Shown here: positions 40,401-53,400 of the stretch, in pieces
Layout of the letters: each line of letters opens with the position of its first letter
Position numbering within the stretch: position 1 is the stretch's first letter
Assembly (NCBI GenBank): GCA_023653785.1
Contig: JAMKCH010058139.1
Coordinates: 1 to 64,000, forward strand
From: Ophioderma brevispina
Lineage: Eukaryota > Echinodermata > Ophiuroidea > Amphilepidida > Ophiodermatidae
Direction of reading: 5' to 3'
Length of the DNA: 64,000 bases
The notes under the pieces: generated by a model
What the model saw: only the letters and a program-made list of their open reading frames with translations
What the model was told of the DNA's origin: nothing
Databases searched by the model: none
Made by a program: the position numbers and the translations under genes

Positions 40401-43400
40401 TGACATTTCATGCGGGCTCAAAAAATTGATTTTTCATAAAAATCTAGTTTTACCACATCTTTTATGGGGGAATATTATACATATAGAGGTGCGCGTCTAA
40501 CATACAAACCATTGACCTTTGTCGGCCTATATAGCAAGATTCCACAATGGATATGTCTGATTTTTTTTTCAAAGTTACTAGCTTCTGCATGTCCCTAGCT
40601 GATTTATAGGCAGTTGTCAAAATTGGTCGCCATTGCTTTTTAAAAAGTGCTTTAAAAATAAAAGAGACATTTTGCATGGGGTCATATAGCTTTGACTTGG
40701 AAGTTAACAGGGCATTTTTAAATGGAATCAAACATAATTGTTCTCTCGTGACTTACCCTGTCCCAAAGTCCCACATTCTTCAGGAAAGAAACAAGATGGT
40801 CATGTGCTTTCATCTTATCCTCCAATTGGTGTAGAAGAATAAGTGAACTTGTTGATGATGCAGAGTCTAGGACGAATTGCACAAAATGAACATTCTCAAT
40901 GCATTTTTAATTTTGCTGGTTTCTGTTAAGTTTGAACTTGTGTAATGGGGAGAAACTCTTGAGAACTTTTGACAACTCCCAAGAGTTTCTCTCTATATTT
41001 ACAGAAATCCAAGCTCATTGGGAACCAGCAAAAATTGTAATTTGATATGGTGAATATGGAAATGCCCAATTAACAATTACAGCAGTTTAAAATTACCAAG
41101 ATTGGATCTATTTGGATCAATAGTTGATATTTTCCATTTAACTTAAGATATGAGAACTGAGAAACTCAGTATGCATAAACACTGTCAGTGAAATCAGCAT
41201 ACATGGTTAATGGCTTCTAAGGCAATGTCTTTTCTTAGTTCTGTTTTTTGAAGGCGATGTCTTTTCTTAGTTCTGTTCTTTGAAGGCGATGTCTTTTCTT
41301 AGTTCTGTTCTTTGAAGGCGATGTCTTTTCTTAGTTCTGTTCTTTGAAGGCGATGTCTTTTCTTAGTTCTGTTCTTTGAAGGCGATGTCTTTTCTTAGTT
41401 CTGTTTTTTGAAGGCGATGTCTTTTCTTAGTTCTGTTCTTTGAAGGCGATGTCTTTTCTTAGTTCTGTTCTTTGAAGGCGATGTCTTTTCTTAGTTCTGT
41501 TCTTTGAAGGCAATGTCTTTCTTAAGTTGTTTTGAAGGCGATGTCTTTTTAGTCTGTCTTTGAAGCGGATGTTCTTCTAGTTTCTGTTCTTTGAAGGCGA
41601 TGTCTTTTCTTTGTTCTGTTCTTTGAAGGCAATTGTCTTTTCTTAGTTCGGTTTTTTGAAGGCGATGTCTTTTCTTAGTTCTGTTCTTTGAAGGCGATGT
41701 CTTTTATTAGTTTCTGGTCTTGTTTTTTTTGAAGGCCGAGTCTTTCTTAGTTTCTGTTTTTGACAGGCAATGTCTTTTCTTAGTTTCTGGTTTTTTGAAG
41801 GCGATGTCTTTTCTTCTGTTTTGAAGGCGATGTTTTTTCTTAGTTCTTTGAAGGCGATGTCCTTTTTTTAGTTCTGTGTTTGAAGGCGATGCCTCTTAGT
41901 TCTGTACTTGGTTTGTGACAAGTCATTTTTGCCAACATTTAAGTTTCAATAACATGTTACACATCAATGAAATTTGTAAATGAACTGTACACGGTCTCAA
42001 CATTTTAACTACTCTTACCACGAGGAACAGATTCAGCCCATCTTGGATCTGCAGCTGGGAAGTCATCCGATAAGTCTTGACTGAGACGATCCACACCACG
42101 TCTAAAGCCGAGCCACTTCGTCTCCTTGGTGATGACAACTCAGATGTGAATAAATTTTCCTCCACTACGCTTTCTCCTGGCTCTAGGAAAGTCAAAAAAA
42201 TAAAACATTAGTATATGCCCAAAATAAAAGCAGAACATTTTGTCAATTTTTTCTGATTGAGATTTTTGCAATGTTATTTCACTGTCCCTATCCAAATACA
42301 CCCCAAGGATAGATGAATTGGTGATGGTCTCACAATAAATGATTGCAAATGAAAGTTGTACTCACACTCTTTGTTACTACAAAAATCCTTTAAAGCTTGA
42401 AATGATCAAAAATACCAAATTCAGTGCAATTCACTGAACTCACATCACATCTTAGAAGATGATATATAAACTAGCACAACTAGCACAGAACTATGATAAT
42501 GAAATAGACCATTTGCACGATCCCCAAAATTCATCTCGTTTGGTGCCCATTTCCATCCGGGAACTTGTACCAGCCTCAAGTCGGCTAAACACATACGGTT
42601 AAGAGCATAATCAGAATACCAGAAAACTTAACCTATCTGTGGCGTTGCACTATAGTTGTGTAATCGTCCGTCAGGTGACAAGTAGGGCACAGTTATGATC
42701 GACAATATCACGTTTTGTCGTGAATTTCAACACCAGTGCCTCGATTGTTTTTTTGTTCCTTAGATATTCTTCTACATTTTTGTAAGATTAACTTCACGTA
42801 AAAAGGTACTTTGTATTGTAATTTTAGGCACTGTTCGGCGACGCGAACGAACAACAAATTTTTTTGTAAACATGACCTCTGGTACAAGTTCCCGGATGGA
42901 AATGGGCACCATACGAGATGCATTTCGGGGATCGTGCAAATGGTCTATTGAGCATTAGTAACAATAAATTTGTTATTGAAACAGCTTGAAAGAGTGCAAG
43001 AAAAGGTGGCCAACATCAAAGCATGATCCAGGACAGAACATCATCAGAATCAGTGATGTTATGTAAGGTAGTGAATCCTGGTTTAAAGAGAACTGAATGC
43101 ATATTTTGCCCCCCCCCATAAGATTTTAGTTCATAATGTTGGCTAGGAACTGATTTGGAAGGTAGTGTAATCCAAAGCGCTCATATGGCCCAGATTGTAC
43201 TGGTCTGTTTTGAGGAATACCCCTTATATAATACAAACTTCCCCTTAAAAATGTCTACCATTTCTGAAGTCTGTTTGATCCAATGAAAAGCATACAAACC
43301 TTAGTTTTACCTCTTCTGAAAAATGCTAAAAGAAAAAAATGCAGTATAAACAAAGTGATAAATGCAAGGACTATCTTACGAGATTTTGTCTGCAAGCCTG

Positions 43401-46400
43401 AAGGAAAGCTGCCTTGAGGCCCTGTGTCTTATCATCTCCTATTGGCTGGGGCTCTTTCTTGATGGGAGAGGGTAGTACAGATGATTGCTGCACAGAACAC
43501 AACAATAGGAAATTATTTTAACATGACTTATGACAAATCACTTTAAACATTAAATTATGATTGTTATTATCACATCTAATATGTAAACTCAGTTTTAATG
43601 TCCTGGAAATCAAAATTACCATTCTGTTATCTCAAGCGATATTTATAAGTATGTTACTTGTATCTGAAGGTTTAAAAGAGTGCCCAGAATTTTTTTTTGT
43701 TACAAACCTCAAATCGAGAGCTCTGGTCAGCTACTGATTCATCATGAATAAAGCTGAAAAATCAATATCAAAGAATACTTCAACATGACAATTACGAGAA
43801 ATATTCAGGATGAGTGTTCACTACTATGTACCTAATCATGCCATACCAATATTTAACAATAACAAGTTGTTGGTAGTAGCCAGTTCTTAACAGTGTTCAA
43901 AATGAAATTAGTATGATTTTAATAGAATTGCAAAAGACTGATTGATTTGTTTTATTAAGACTACTTGTTAATATAATAGTACACTATAAAACTGGTATAA
44001 AATTGATCTCAATCAGAGTATCAATACCTATTGAAGCATTCTAAATAATAAGCATTTATATGAAGCTCTACAGTGAACACAGTGCCTTACAAAGCGTAAA
44101 AACGAATAGTACACAAATCATAAAAACCTAATATCCAAAAACAGTTTTCAAAGTAAAATACATGTATTACACATATAAATAATAAATACATTTCCAGATG
44201 AAAATATTTATTCAAGGATAACTTGGTAGTTTTGGTTATACCTTGCTTCTGCTTGATGCGTTGCTATGGTTAACAGTCCATGGCTTTTAGAAAAGAAGAT
44301 GGTATTTCCATCACATATTCCTACATAACAAAGTGAAACAATGTTTCTTTTAATCACAAATATCTTTGTGAAATGTGGATTTTTTTCCACTTAAATTTTG
44401 TAATAGTTCAAAAACGCATACAAGTTAAGGTAGTTGAGGTTCAGTAACAATTTTTTTATTTGATTTGATTTATTTGGACAATATCCGGGATAATAACCCA
44501 AGAAAGCCTCTACAGGAAGCTTATTTCCATTGGGGTCCATTTTACCGGGATGGAATTGGGACAGCCAAGGGTAATCACCCTACTCTTTTCGACACTGACT
44601 GTGATGTACATGCACAGACACGACTCTTTGTACATGGGACCGACAGCTTAACGTCCCCTCCGAAGGGCGGGGTATTATCATGGTTCATTTGCCCAAATTC
44701 AACTGAACCATGGGGAGAACGAAATCCAATTTCAATCAATAGCTCTTGTACAGATTAAATCCAGAATGTAGTACCCAATTAAATCCCTGCAAGTGGTCCC
44801 ACCGGGAATTGAACCGGGGACCTCCAGCACCAAAGGCTAATACCCCTAACCAGTGGGCCACGCCCTCCCTGTTCGTGGAAATGTATACGCTTTAATAACA
44901 ATAAACATTCAAACAACAATATCTAATGATAAAGTTGTACAAAAAAATGTGTGGTGTAACACCTGAATTTACATGACTTGATATGCAAATATGTTGAGTT
45001 TAATGCCTTTCTCTCTCAAAAAAAGTCAAATTAGCCCTAGATTCCAAGATGCATCACAGCACTAAGGATACGAAACTATCTGAACTAGCCCTAGGTCTAT
45101 GAGACCTACCTCCTCCTAGTATTCCTCCACCAGGTTGGTTGAACTCTATCCTGTTAGGAGATAAATTGTTTCCTGAAAAGTTGAAGAGAAAGAAATTGAT
45201 TACTTGATGCCACTGAATGGAGATGAATTGGTATGCCTTGTTAGCTTTTCCTGGATATTCTTTTTGTTTATATCATGGGTAGTGCACTGAAGTACAGAGT
45301 TAAACAACGAAGAGGTCAACAATTTGGGATCCCAAAAAATAGGGAGTTAATCAGTGGACCACCAAACAACCCCAGATGCAATTTTGTGTGTAAACAGCTT
45401 CAGAAGCATGTCCGTAACCTTATGACACATGTTATTACAACCCTGATTAATATACATTTTCAAATAGCCCACAGGGCGAAATAATTTGTTGGTTGCCTAA
45501 GTGAAGTTTGCAGGGGCTACAATGACACTTTCATATAATATTTGTATGATGTAATCTCTCTATGCCTAAAATATGGAGCAAAAAGTGTGACAACTAAAGA
45601 AGTAAAAATAGATTAATCAATATACAAATAATGAATGTTTATGAGTGCAATGGTAAGAATATTTTCATGAGTTGAAAGATGAAATGTTCCATTCAACGAG
45701 GCGTTAGCCGAGTTGAATGGAACATTTCATCTTCAACGAATGAAAATATTCTTTCCATTGCACGAATGAAAAACATTCATTATTTGTTTTATATAACATC
45801 TAATTCTAAGTAGATCCTTGTCATTCTACTAGTAGTAAAGCTAAGACTAGCTTGACTACGCTACGGCTAGCTAGGCTAAGTAAGGCTAAGCCTAGCCTAG
45901 CCTGGGCTGTCATACTCATGGCTGTGCCGCTGTCAAGTAGCAAGTTGCTACGGACCCAGGGCCTAGCTCTGGAGGGCTAGGCCTAAATGTTGACTTTAAT
46001 TTACCTTCTATTTTATTCACTGCATTAAACTTGGTCTGAAGAAACATAACTTTACTGGCAAAAACAACAAGATCGTGCGTCCATTGTTCACTCACACGAA
46101 GACCGCAAGTTCCGAGGACTCGCTGCTGTACCGCAATCAGCGCGGATCATAATAGCATCATAGTCGCGGCAAAGTTCCGTATAGGTGCGTGCATTAGGTG
46201 ACCCGCGTTTTGTGAAGACGCACGAGGCATGCAATGGAACAAAACGAATGGAACAAAAATGCACGCCAAATGGAACATAAATGCACAGTATGTGACGTAA
46301 GCATGCAATATATCATTTATTTAATAACATGTGACCGAGAATCCTCCAATCAAGTGACAAGGATCTATTTAGGTGTTATATAACACTAAATATTGTATCA

Positions 46401-49400
46401 TTCCATCTGAATGTTAATAACAATTCAACAGGAACACATCATCTCTGATACATCACAATTTCATCCATATTAACTGTATGGGAGTTGAAGTGACTGTCTA
46501 CAGAAAAAGCATTATACTGAATATTTTGTGACAAAAATTCTTGAGAAACTAATAGAAAGACAGAGAGCTAAAGATATTTTTAGAGGACTTTCAATTTGTG
46601 CTCCAACTTCATGTAATGATCTGTGTGTATTTATTGCTATTCAAGACATTTAACTCATGGAGTGCTCTTACCAGTCAAAGCAAGTACAAGTTGCTCTGAA
46701 TAGACATTGCAGGTGTAATTACTAGAGCCTGTGTAAGAGATTAAGAGGTTATGACTCAGCAGATGTTCCTCTTCTGCAAGCTGTAAAACAAGATCAGTAG
46801 AAAAATGAGTTTAACTCTAAAGAGATTTCATACAACTTGGTGATTTACAATGCATTCTATAAAAATGGTTACATGATTCTTGTGATGTAATTGATTTTTG
46901 TCATTGTACGAGGGGGGATCAAAAGTAATGCCTCCATAGTCGCCAAATCTTTATCAATGATCCGATGAACACCAAATTTACACAGATTATAGCCTGAGGA
47001 CTCTTCTACATGGAACTACTGTTCAACATGTAGTCACCGTGTCTTTCGATGCATTTATGCCACTGTTGAACCCAAGCATCATATCCGGTTTGGAAATACT
47101 CTGGAGCTTGCTTCCTGGCCCATGACTTAACAGATGACTTGACTTCATCCAAGTCTTCAAATGGGTAACCACAGAGACTTTCTTTCATTGGCCCAAACAG
47201 ATAGAAGTCTGAAGGTGCCAAGTCAGGACTGTATGATGGATGAGGTATCACAGACCATCCCATTTTGGCTATTGCCTGGGTTGTGAAAAGGGATGTGTGT
47301 GGCCTTGCATTATCGTGATGGAGCTGCATGAAATGAATGTCTTTAAGTGGTCTCTTCTTCCTGATGGCTTCCCTCAGCTTGCGAAGTGTAGTTACGTATC
47401 TTTCACTGTTGACTGTGTGACCCTCAGGCAAGAAGTCTGTGAGAATAACACCCTCTGTGTCCCAAAACACTGTAGCCATCACCTTCTGAGTCGATCAGGC
47501 AGCCTTGAATTTCCTGGGACGTGGAGAAAAGCTATGGCGCCATTGCTTGGATTGAACCTTACTCTCTGGGTCATACAGGTATGCCCATGTCTCATCTCCA
47601 GTAACCACATTTTGGAGAAACGAAATCTTATCCCTCAGCTTCAAAATGCATCCAGGCGCTCTTGGCACACCTCTACCTGCCTCTGATTATTGTCTGCTGT
47701 CAACTGCTGGGTACCACGTAGCACAAACTTTTGAAATATTCAAGCAGAGATTTAATGTTTTGCTGATCCATAAGAAAGATCCAATTCATCAGGCACTGTC
47801 TTGACTCTGAGGAGTCTCTCTGCTCTGCTTAACTCATCAGCCGCTTAGGTTGTATCTGTGACTGCCGTGATGGACAGCCACACCTGGTTTGTCTGAAATA
47901 TCAGTCTCCCTTCTTTGCAGTTCTTTACCCAGCCGAACGTTTTATGATTGTTCCACCACAGCGTCCCCATACACAGTTTTAAGCCGTCCATGAATTTCCA
48001 TCGGTTGTGCAACCCTCTTTCTTTTTGGTCAGAAATTCCATGACTGCTCTTTGCGTGCTTCAGATCCATTTTAAATCCGCAATCACTCAATATGAAAAAT
48101 AGATACAAAATAAATTATTATGATAAACTTTCTAGAGATTTGAAGATCTGGTTGAAGTCAATCAAATCAGTTGTTATTAAGTTGATGGACTAGGAAGGTT
48201 ATGTTTCGTGGCTATAAATTAAGCTCAGAGTATTCCAAACCGGATATGATGCTTGGGTTCAACGGTGTGGCGTAAATGCATCAAAAGACATGGTGGACTC
48301 TGTTTGAACAGTTAGTTGTATGTAGAGAGTCCTTAGGCATAATCTGATAAATTTGGTGGTTCATTCGGATCATTACTAAAGATTTGGTGAGCATGGAGGC
48401 ATTACTTTTTGATCCCCCTCTTATTTAAACGTTAAAGCAACATGCTATCATTACTTATGAGACACACTCTCCGTTTTATTTTGACACAAATGCATTTGGG
48501 TCATTCGCATGCCAATTCAACAATGAGTACACCATCACCTTAGGATTGTCTTTCTTTTTTGTGATTTAAAGGATATTCATGAGAAACTAAAATCCTGAAA
48601 TTTTGACTCTGTACCTTTTTCTTTTTCACACGCTACAGCAAGTTTAAATTTGAGGGGGTCACCTCAAAAACATGTACCCGGGGTGAATTCAATATTCAGA
48701 GGCCCATAAGTAAAGAACTCAATCCCTCAATCCTTCACACTAAGCTTGAAACTTGGCATTCTTATAACCTTCGCTGCAATTGCAAATAGTGACAAAAAAT
48801 GCACCTTGCCCGAATTATAAAATAACAAGGTGGTCAAAAATGAATCCCAAAAACACTCGTACCATACTTGTTGGGGCCCATTAAGTCAAAAAGTAAAAGT
48901 GATATAACTTCAAATTTGTGGCTGGTGAAAGCTTATCTTAATACTACAAACTACCCTTGTGTACACTCTTATACTTATATCAGCTTTATTGGAAGAGAAT
49001 AGCTGTCGTCAAAAGGCAGAAAGTCCAAATTAACCTTGACTTGACGCCCCTAAAAATCAATGTCAACATTTCAAGACGCAAATTCTGCTTGAAATATGGT
49101 TAAGAGGGGCCCTGCTAAAGTTGTGTGCAAAGTGCACTGGTGTCCTAACCGCCATATGTAGGGAAACAGGCTTCAAAGAATCTAACCTTTCAATAATATC
49201 AGACAAGTTCCGCATGAAATTACACTAGAAGCTGAACTTTGCAACCTGGGTATTCAAGTGCAGTTTTAAGATTTTGAACCAAGTTTTTGACCTTGTAGAA
49301 CCTCTAACAATGCCATGACATCAATATCATCACCTTATTAGCACCTGACTAGCCTTGGGATGGACCAAATTTCAGCATTGTGTCTTGTTTTGTAAGGAAT

Positions 49401-50390
49401 TTTAATACTGTTAATTATGCTAATTGAATTATATAGTAAAAGTGAACTGTGCCAGTTAATACCCAGTTTGCAAGTTCAGGTTTCCTGTGTGGTTTCAATG
49501 GAATTCTTTCAAAAACTGAATTACATGAAGTAGGGCTTTTGAAGACCAGTTACTTATAGAAGACACTTAGAAACCATCAATGAAACTTTGCCAAAATATT
49601 AAGCAGGAGCCCCCCTCAAACATATTTCAAGACGAATTTGGTGCAGAATGTCTGACTTGGTTTTTAGGGGGGCCAAGTCAAGGGTCAAATTGGAATGTTT
49701 ACTTTTGCGACAGCTATATTCTCTTCCAACGAAGCTGAAATAAGTATAAGATTATACACAAGGGTAGTATTTAAATTAGCTATCTGCAGCCCAAATTTGG
49801 AAGATATATCACTTTTACTTTTTGACTTATGGGCCCCAAAAGTATGGTCCGAGGGGTTTTGGAGCCATTTTTTTTTTAATTTTACTGTTATTTTAAATTG
49901 GGGCAAGTGCATTTTGTCTGCAACATCTTTGCAATCTGCAGCAAAAGGTTTATCCAAATGCCAGTGGTGAAGGGTCTGAGGGTGTAGTTCTTTACTTAAT
50001 GGCCCTCTGAATATTGAATTTCACACCGGTACATGTTTTTGAGGTGAACCCCCTCAAATTTAAAAATGCTGTAGCGTGAAAGAAAAGAGGTAGCGAGCTT
50101 CAAATTTCAAAATTCGTTCCTCATGAATATCTTTCTCAATACACCAAAACAAGAAAGAAATCCTGAGGTGATGGTGTTACTCGATTTGTTGAATTGGCAG
50201 GAATCACCCATTTGTTTTTTTAATGAACTAATAAACTCTTGCAAAATGGTTTAGTTGAAATTGAATCTTTGTCTTGAAATGATGATTTGGTAACCAACAA
50301 TCGGGGATCCCCAATCTTATTTGTCACATTTCTACAGAAAAACAGTCCTGGTCTTTGTGTTCTTGCACTCCATAGATATGAAGGGGGGGT

Positions 50391-50435
<45 letters not shown>

Positions 50436-53400
50436 AAATAATTACAACTTACTGATATCTGTATGTCAGCTAGATCATCCTGAAGGCAGTCAACGTGGGC
50501 CATCCAGGGTTATCACATTCGCTGGGTACGTTTCTTGAAAAACAGTGAAAATAAGAAAGGTTCATATCTTGCCATGAATTATCTTTGTCTGGTTTTTTAC
50601 TAATATGCCCTTAACTCCTGGCATAACAGCACTCCCCCAAACCAGCCTGAATGTGAAACCGGGAAAGTGGTAAAAAGGAAAGCCAAAGAAGGAAAACAAG
50701 GCAGTAACCAGAGAGGGTAATGAGTGGAGCGTGCAAGGGACCGAGGGTGGAGATGAAATGAATATGTGTGATGTTCAAATATTGCCTGCACACAAGTGCC
50801 TTCTCCTAACACTCGCCCTTTCAGATTTCAGCTGGCCGGGAAAAAAATAAAGCCTGTGCTATGGTCGAATATGACTATACAGTACGGAAATGATGAGCTT
50901 ATGCTCCTGCTTAAACCATGCTTTTGTATTGTTCTATAATGAGTTACACCGCTTTTAAACAGGCATACAAGCACAATGATGATTTCAGTGTTCACGTCCA
51001 AAGTTGCACTTTTCAGCCCACAGATGAATTACTATCATATACTTACCCCATCCGAAATACTTACGGGAGCTCTGCTTCACGGATGCATTAATGTGGTGCT
51101 GTTAGATCTGAAGGGACTTACTGAAAGAAACAGGTTCAAAACTGTCAAAGCATTCACTTTTCTTGAATAACACAATCAATTTTTAACTATTCATAATAAT
51201 ACTTCCTTGGGAAAAGTGGTATGTAGTCTGGCTGCAAGTGTATATGATATAATATGAAAGAATACTTTTTAAAATAGGTAGGATTCTTTTAACTGAAATC
51301 CCAGAAAAGATCATGGCATTGAAAGGGTTCAACCTTATCACACACAAAATATAAGAAACAAGACTGATATTGAGTAGGCAATCCATGGTAAGGCTACATA
51401 GCTACTACTATGAGATTCTAGCCATGTACTCTTTTTCTCACAAGGTCAAGCGGGTGGCAAGACTCGGCCATGGTGATTGGTGTATTTTGCCAGCATCTTG
51501 TTTTTCTGGGGTTCTATTGGGACCAATTATCACTAATAACCCTCGTCCCCAGAATTTGGGGGATTTGAAAAAAACTCTATTTGTTTTGTTTTGGTTTGAT
51601 GTCCATGAACAAAAAGTTCCCATTTTGTTGACAATAGATTTCATAATATAAACTCAATTGGGATTTACAAAATCATATTTTTATCTCACATCAAAACAGG
51701 TTGAAATATCGCGCACAACTTTACAGATGGGGTTTTGGGTGAAAGAGAATCATATCAAGAAACTTCATATGACTTAAAATCCAGTCCATCCCCTTTAAAA
51801 TATGCACTGCTGCATACACACCTACATGGCCAAACTTTGATTGTGGTGGTAGCCCCTTTAATCTAAGCAACTGGGACTTTCCAACTTTGTCCATAGTTTA
51901 ATAGGACAAATTGGAAAAGAATTTTTAATGTGCTACCACCCTATGAATCCGGATGCCTCAACGGAATAAACTGCATGTTGTTGGATGTGGTGCCAGAATA
52001 CAGAATCCATCCCCACTTTGGGAAGTCGTGTGAGGTACAACAGCAATGTGATGTATGACAGGTTTAAGAATGTGTGGATGACTATATTCATAATAATCCC
52101 TTGTTTTTTCCTTACCGTTACCCATTGAGTTGCCATGTCAAGTTGAAAAACCACACACGTAGGCCCTCTACATTTCTCGATTTCTACGAGACAAAATAAA
52201 AACTCACTAGAAAGAATAATTTCCGTACTATAAGCAATATTTATAGTACACGAATCTCCTGAATTTTAAAACACCCATTTAGATAAAAACCCAAAATTAC
52301 TGCACATAACTCACAGAAATAGAAGACATTTTAATGAACAGTTGACAGAGGTTTATTATGCAACCCTTAGATGCAAAACAGTAACAAATTCTTGTAAGTC
52401 CAATAGGGCTGTCAGTTTCCCGGTTAAAATTTCTAACCGTTTAAACGGAAAGTCCGACCACCGGTTAACCGTTTAAACGGAAGACGGACCTCCTGCAGCG
52501 CGAATTGAGCTCAATAAAATGGAAAATCCCTGGGGAAATCCCGCCCGTATTCATAGGACAGTACATTATTTTTTTTGGCTGTGCTATTTGTTAATTACGC
52601 ACATGTATACGGGTTCACAACTTCACATTTTATTGATCACTTTCTAGTAATCTAATAATACTTGTCTGAAACCTAACAAATCATGATATCTCACTTTCAG
52701 TCCGGGACCTCAGCGGCCCACAGAAAAAAACATCGCCCATCCAGGCGCACACAGCGCATCTGTTTTACCACGCAAATTTTTGACATTAAGATCTTGCTTA
52801 CTTAATTTGTTTTGTTTCTTTCGTGGACATGGTATTTAATACTGTTGCCCATTTTGAAAGTATTGATCGTAAATCGTATAACATTATAACAATTGCACGA
52901 AGTTTCCAAAAAGCGTAATATGCTGATTTAATTTTGTAACATGAAAATAAATTGCAAACAAACCACCTCGCCTGGTGACCTCATTTTCCGCCAGGGTAAA
53001 TCTTGCCCCAGGTCAGTGACCACGTGGCCAACTTCTGCTCCGCGCAGAGCAGCCGAATCGGCTAATAAATTATGACGGCTGATATTTTCCCGATGCACTA
53101 GGATTGATATAAAAATTCTTGGCCTTGAAATGGATGCCCTTTACAAATCTTATTTCGGACACCCTGTAAACAGGTATGGTCTGTACCACTAAATGCGATT
53201 CAACCTTCCGATCTATTGTTTAAAATGGCCGATCAATGCTAGTAAAATACCACATTTTAGTCAGGTTATGCAAAAGTAAAAATTATTGTGGCGGCCATTG
53301 ATGAACGTGGACTCTTGCACTCGCAGGTATCGCATTAGTCAGGAGAGGAAAACGGGTCCCGTTTACACGTTTAGAGACTTTTTCTTACACGTTTTTTAAA

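Noticed and set aside
41212..41905. CRISPR-like array
   Set aside because: Units are adjacent with no unique spacers, so it is a minisatellite in a eukaryotic intron.
47240..47686. 148-codon plus-strand open frame
   Set aside because: It is antisense to the mariner transposase, whose catalytic motifs are on the minus strand.
50287..50538. Plus-strand frame with a long Gly run
   Set aside because: The Gly run is the poly-G tract, and the rest overlaps a minus-strand NUP133 candidate exon.
51065..51098. Possible small exon [11 protein letters not shown] with a good donor
   Set aside because: The NUP133 alignment on either side leaves no place for these residues. It is likely a chance splice-like signal.
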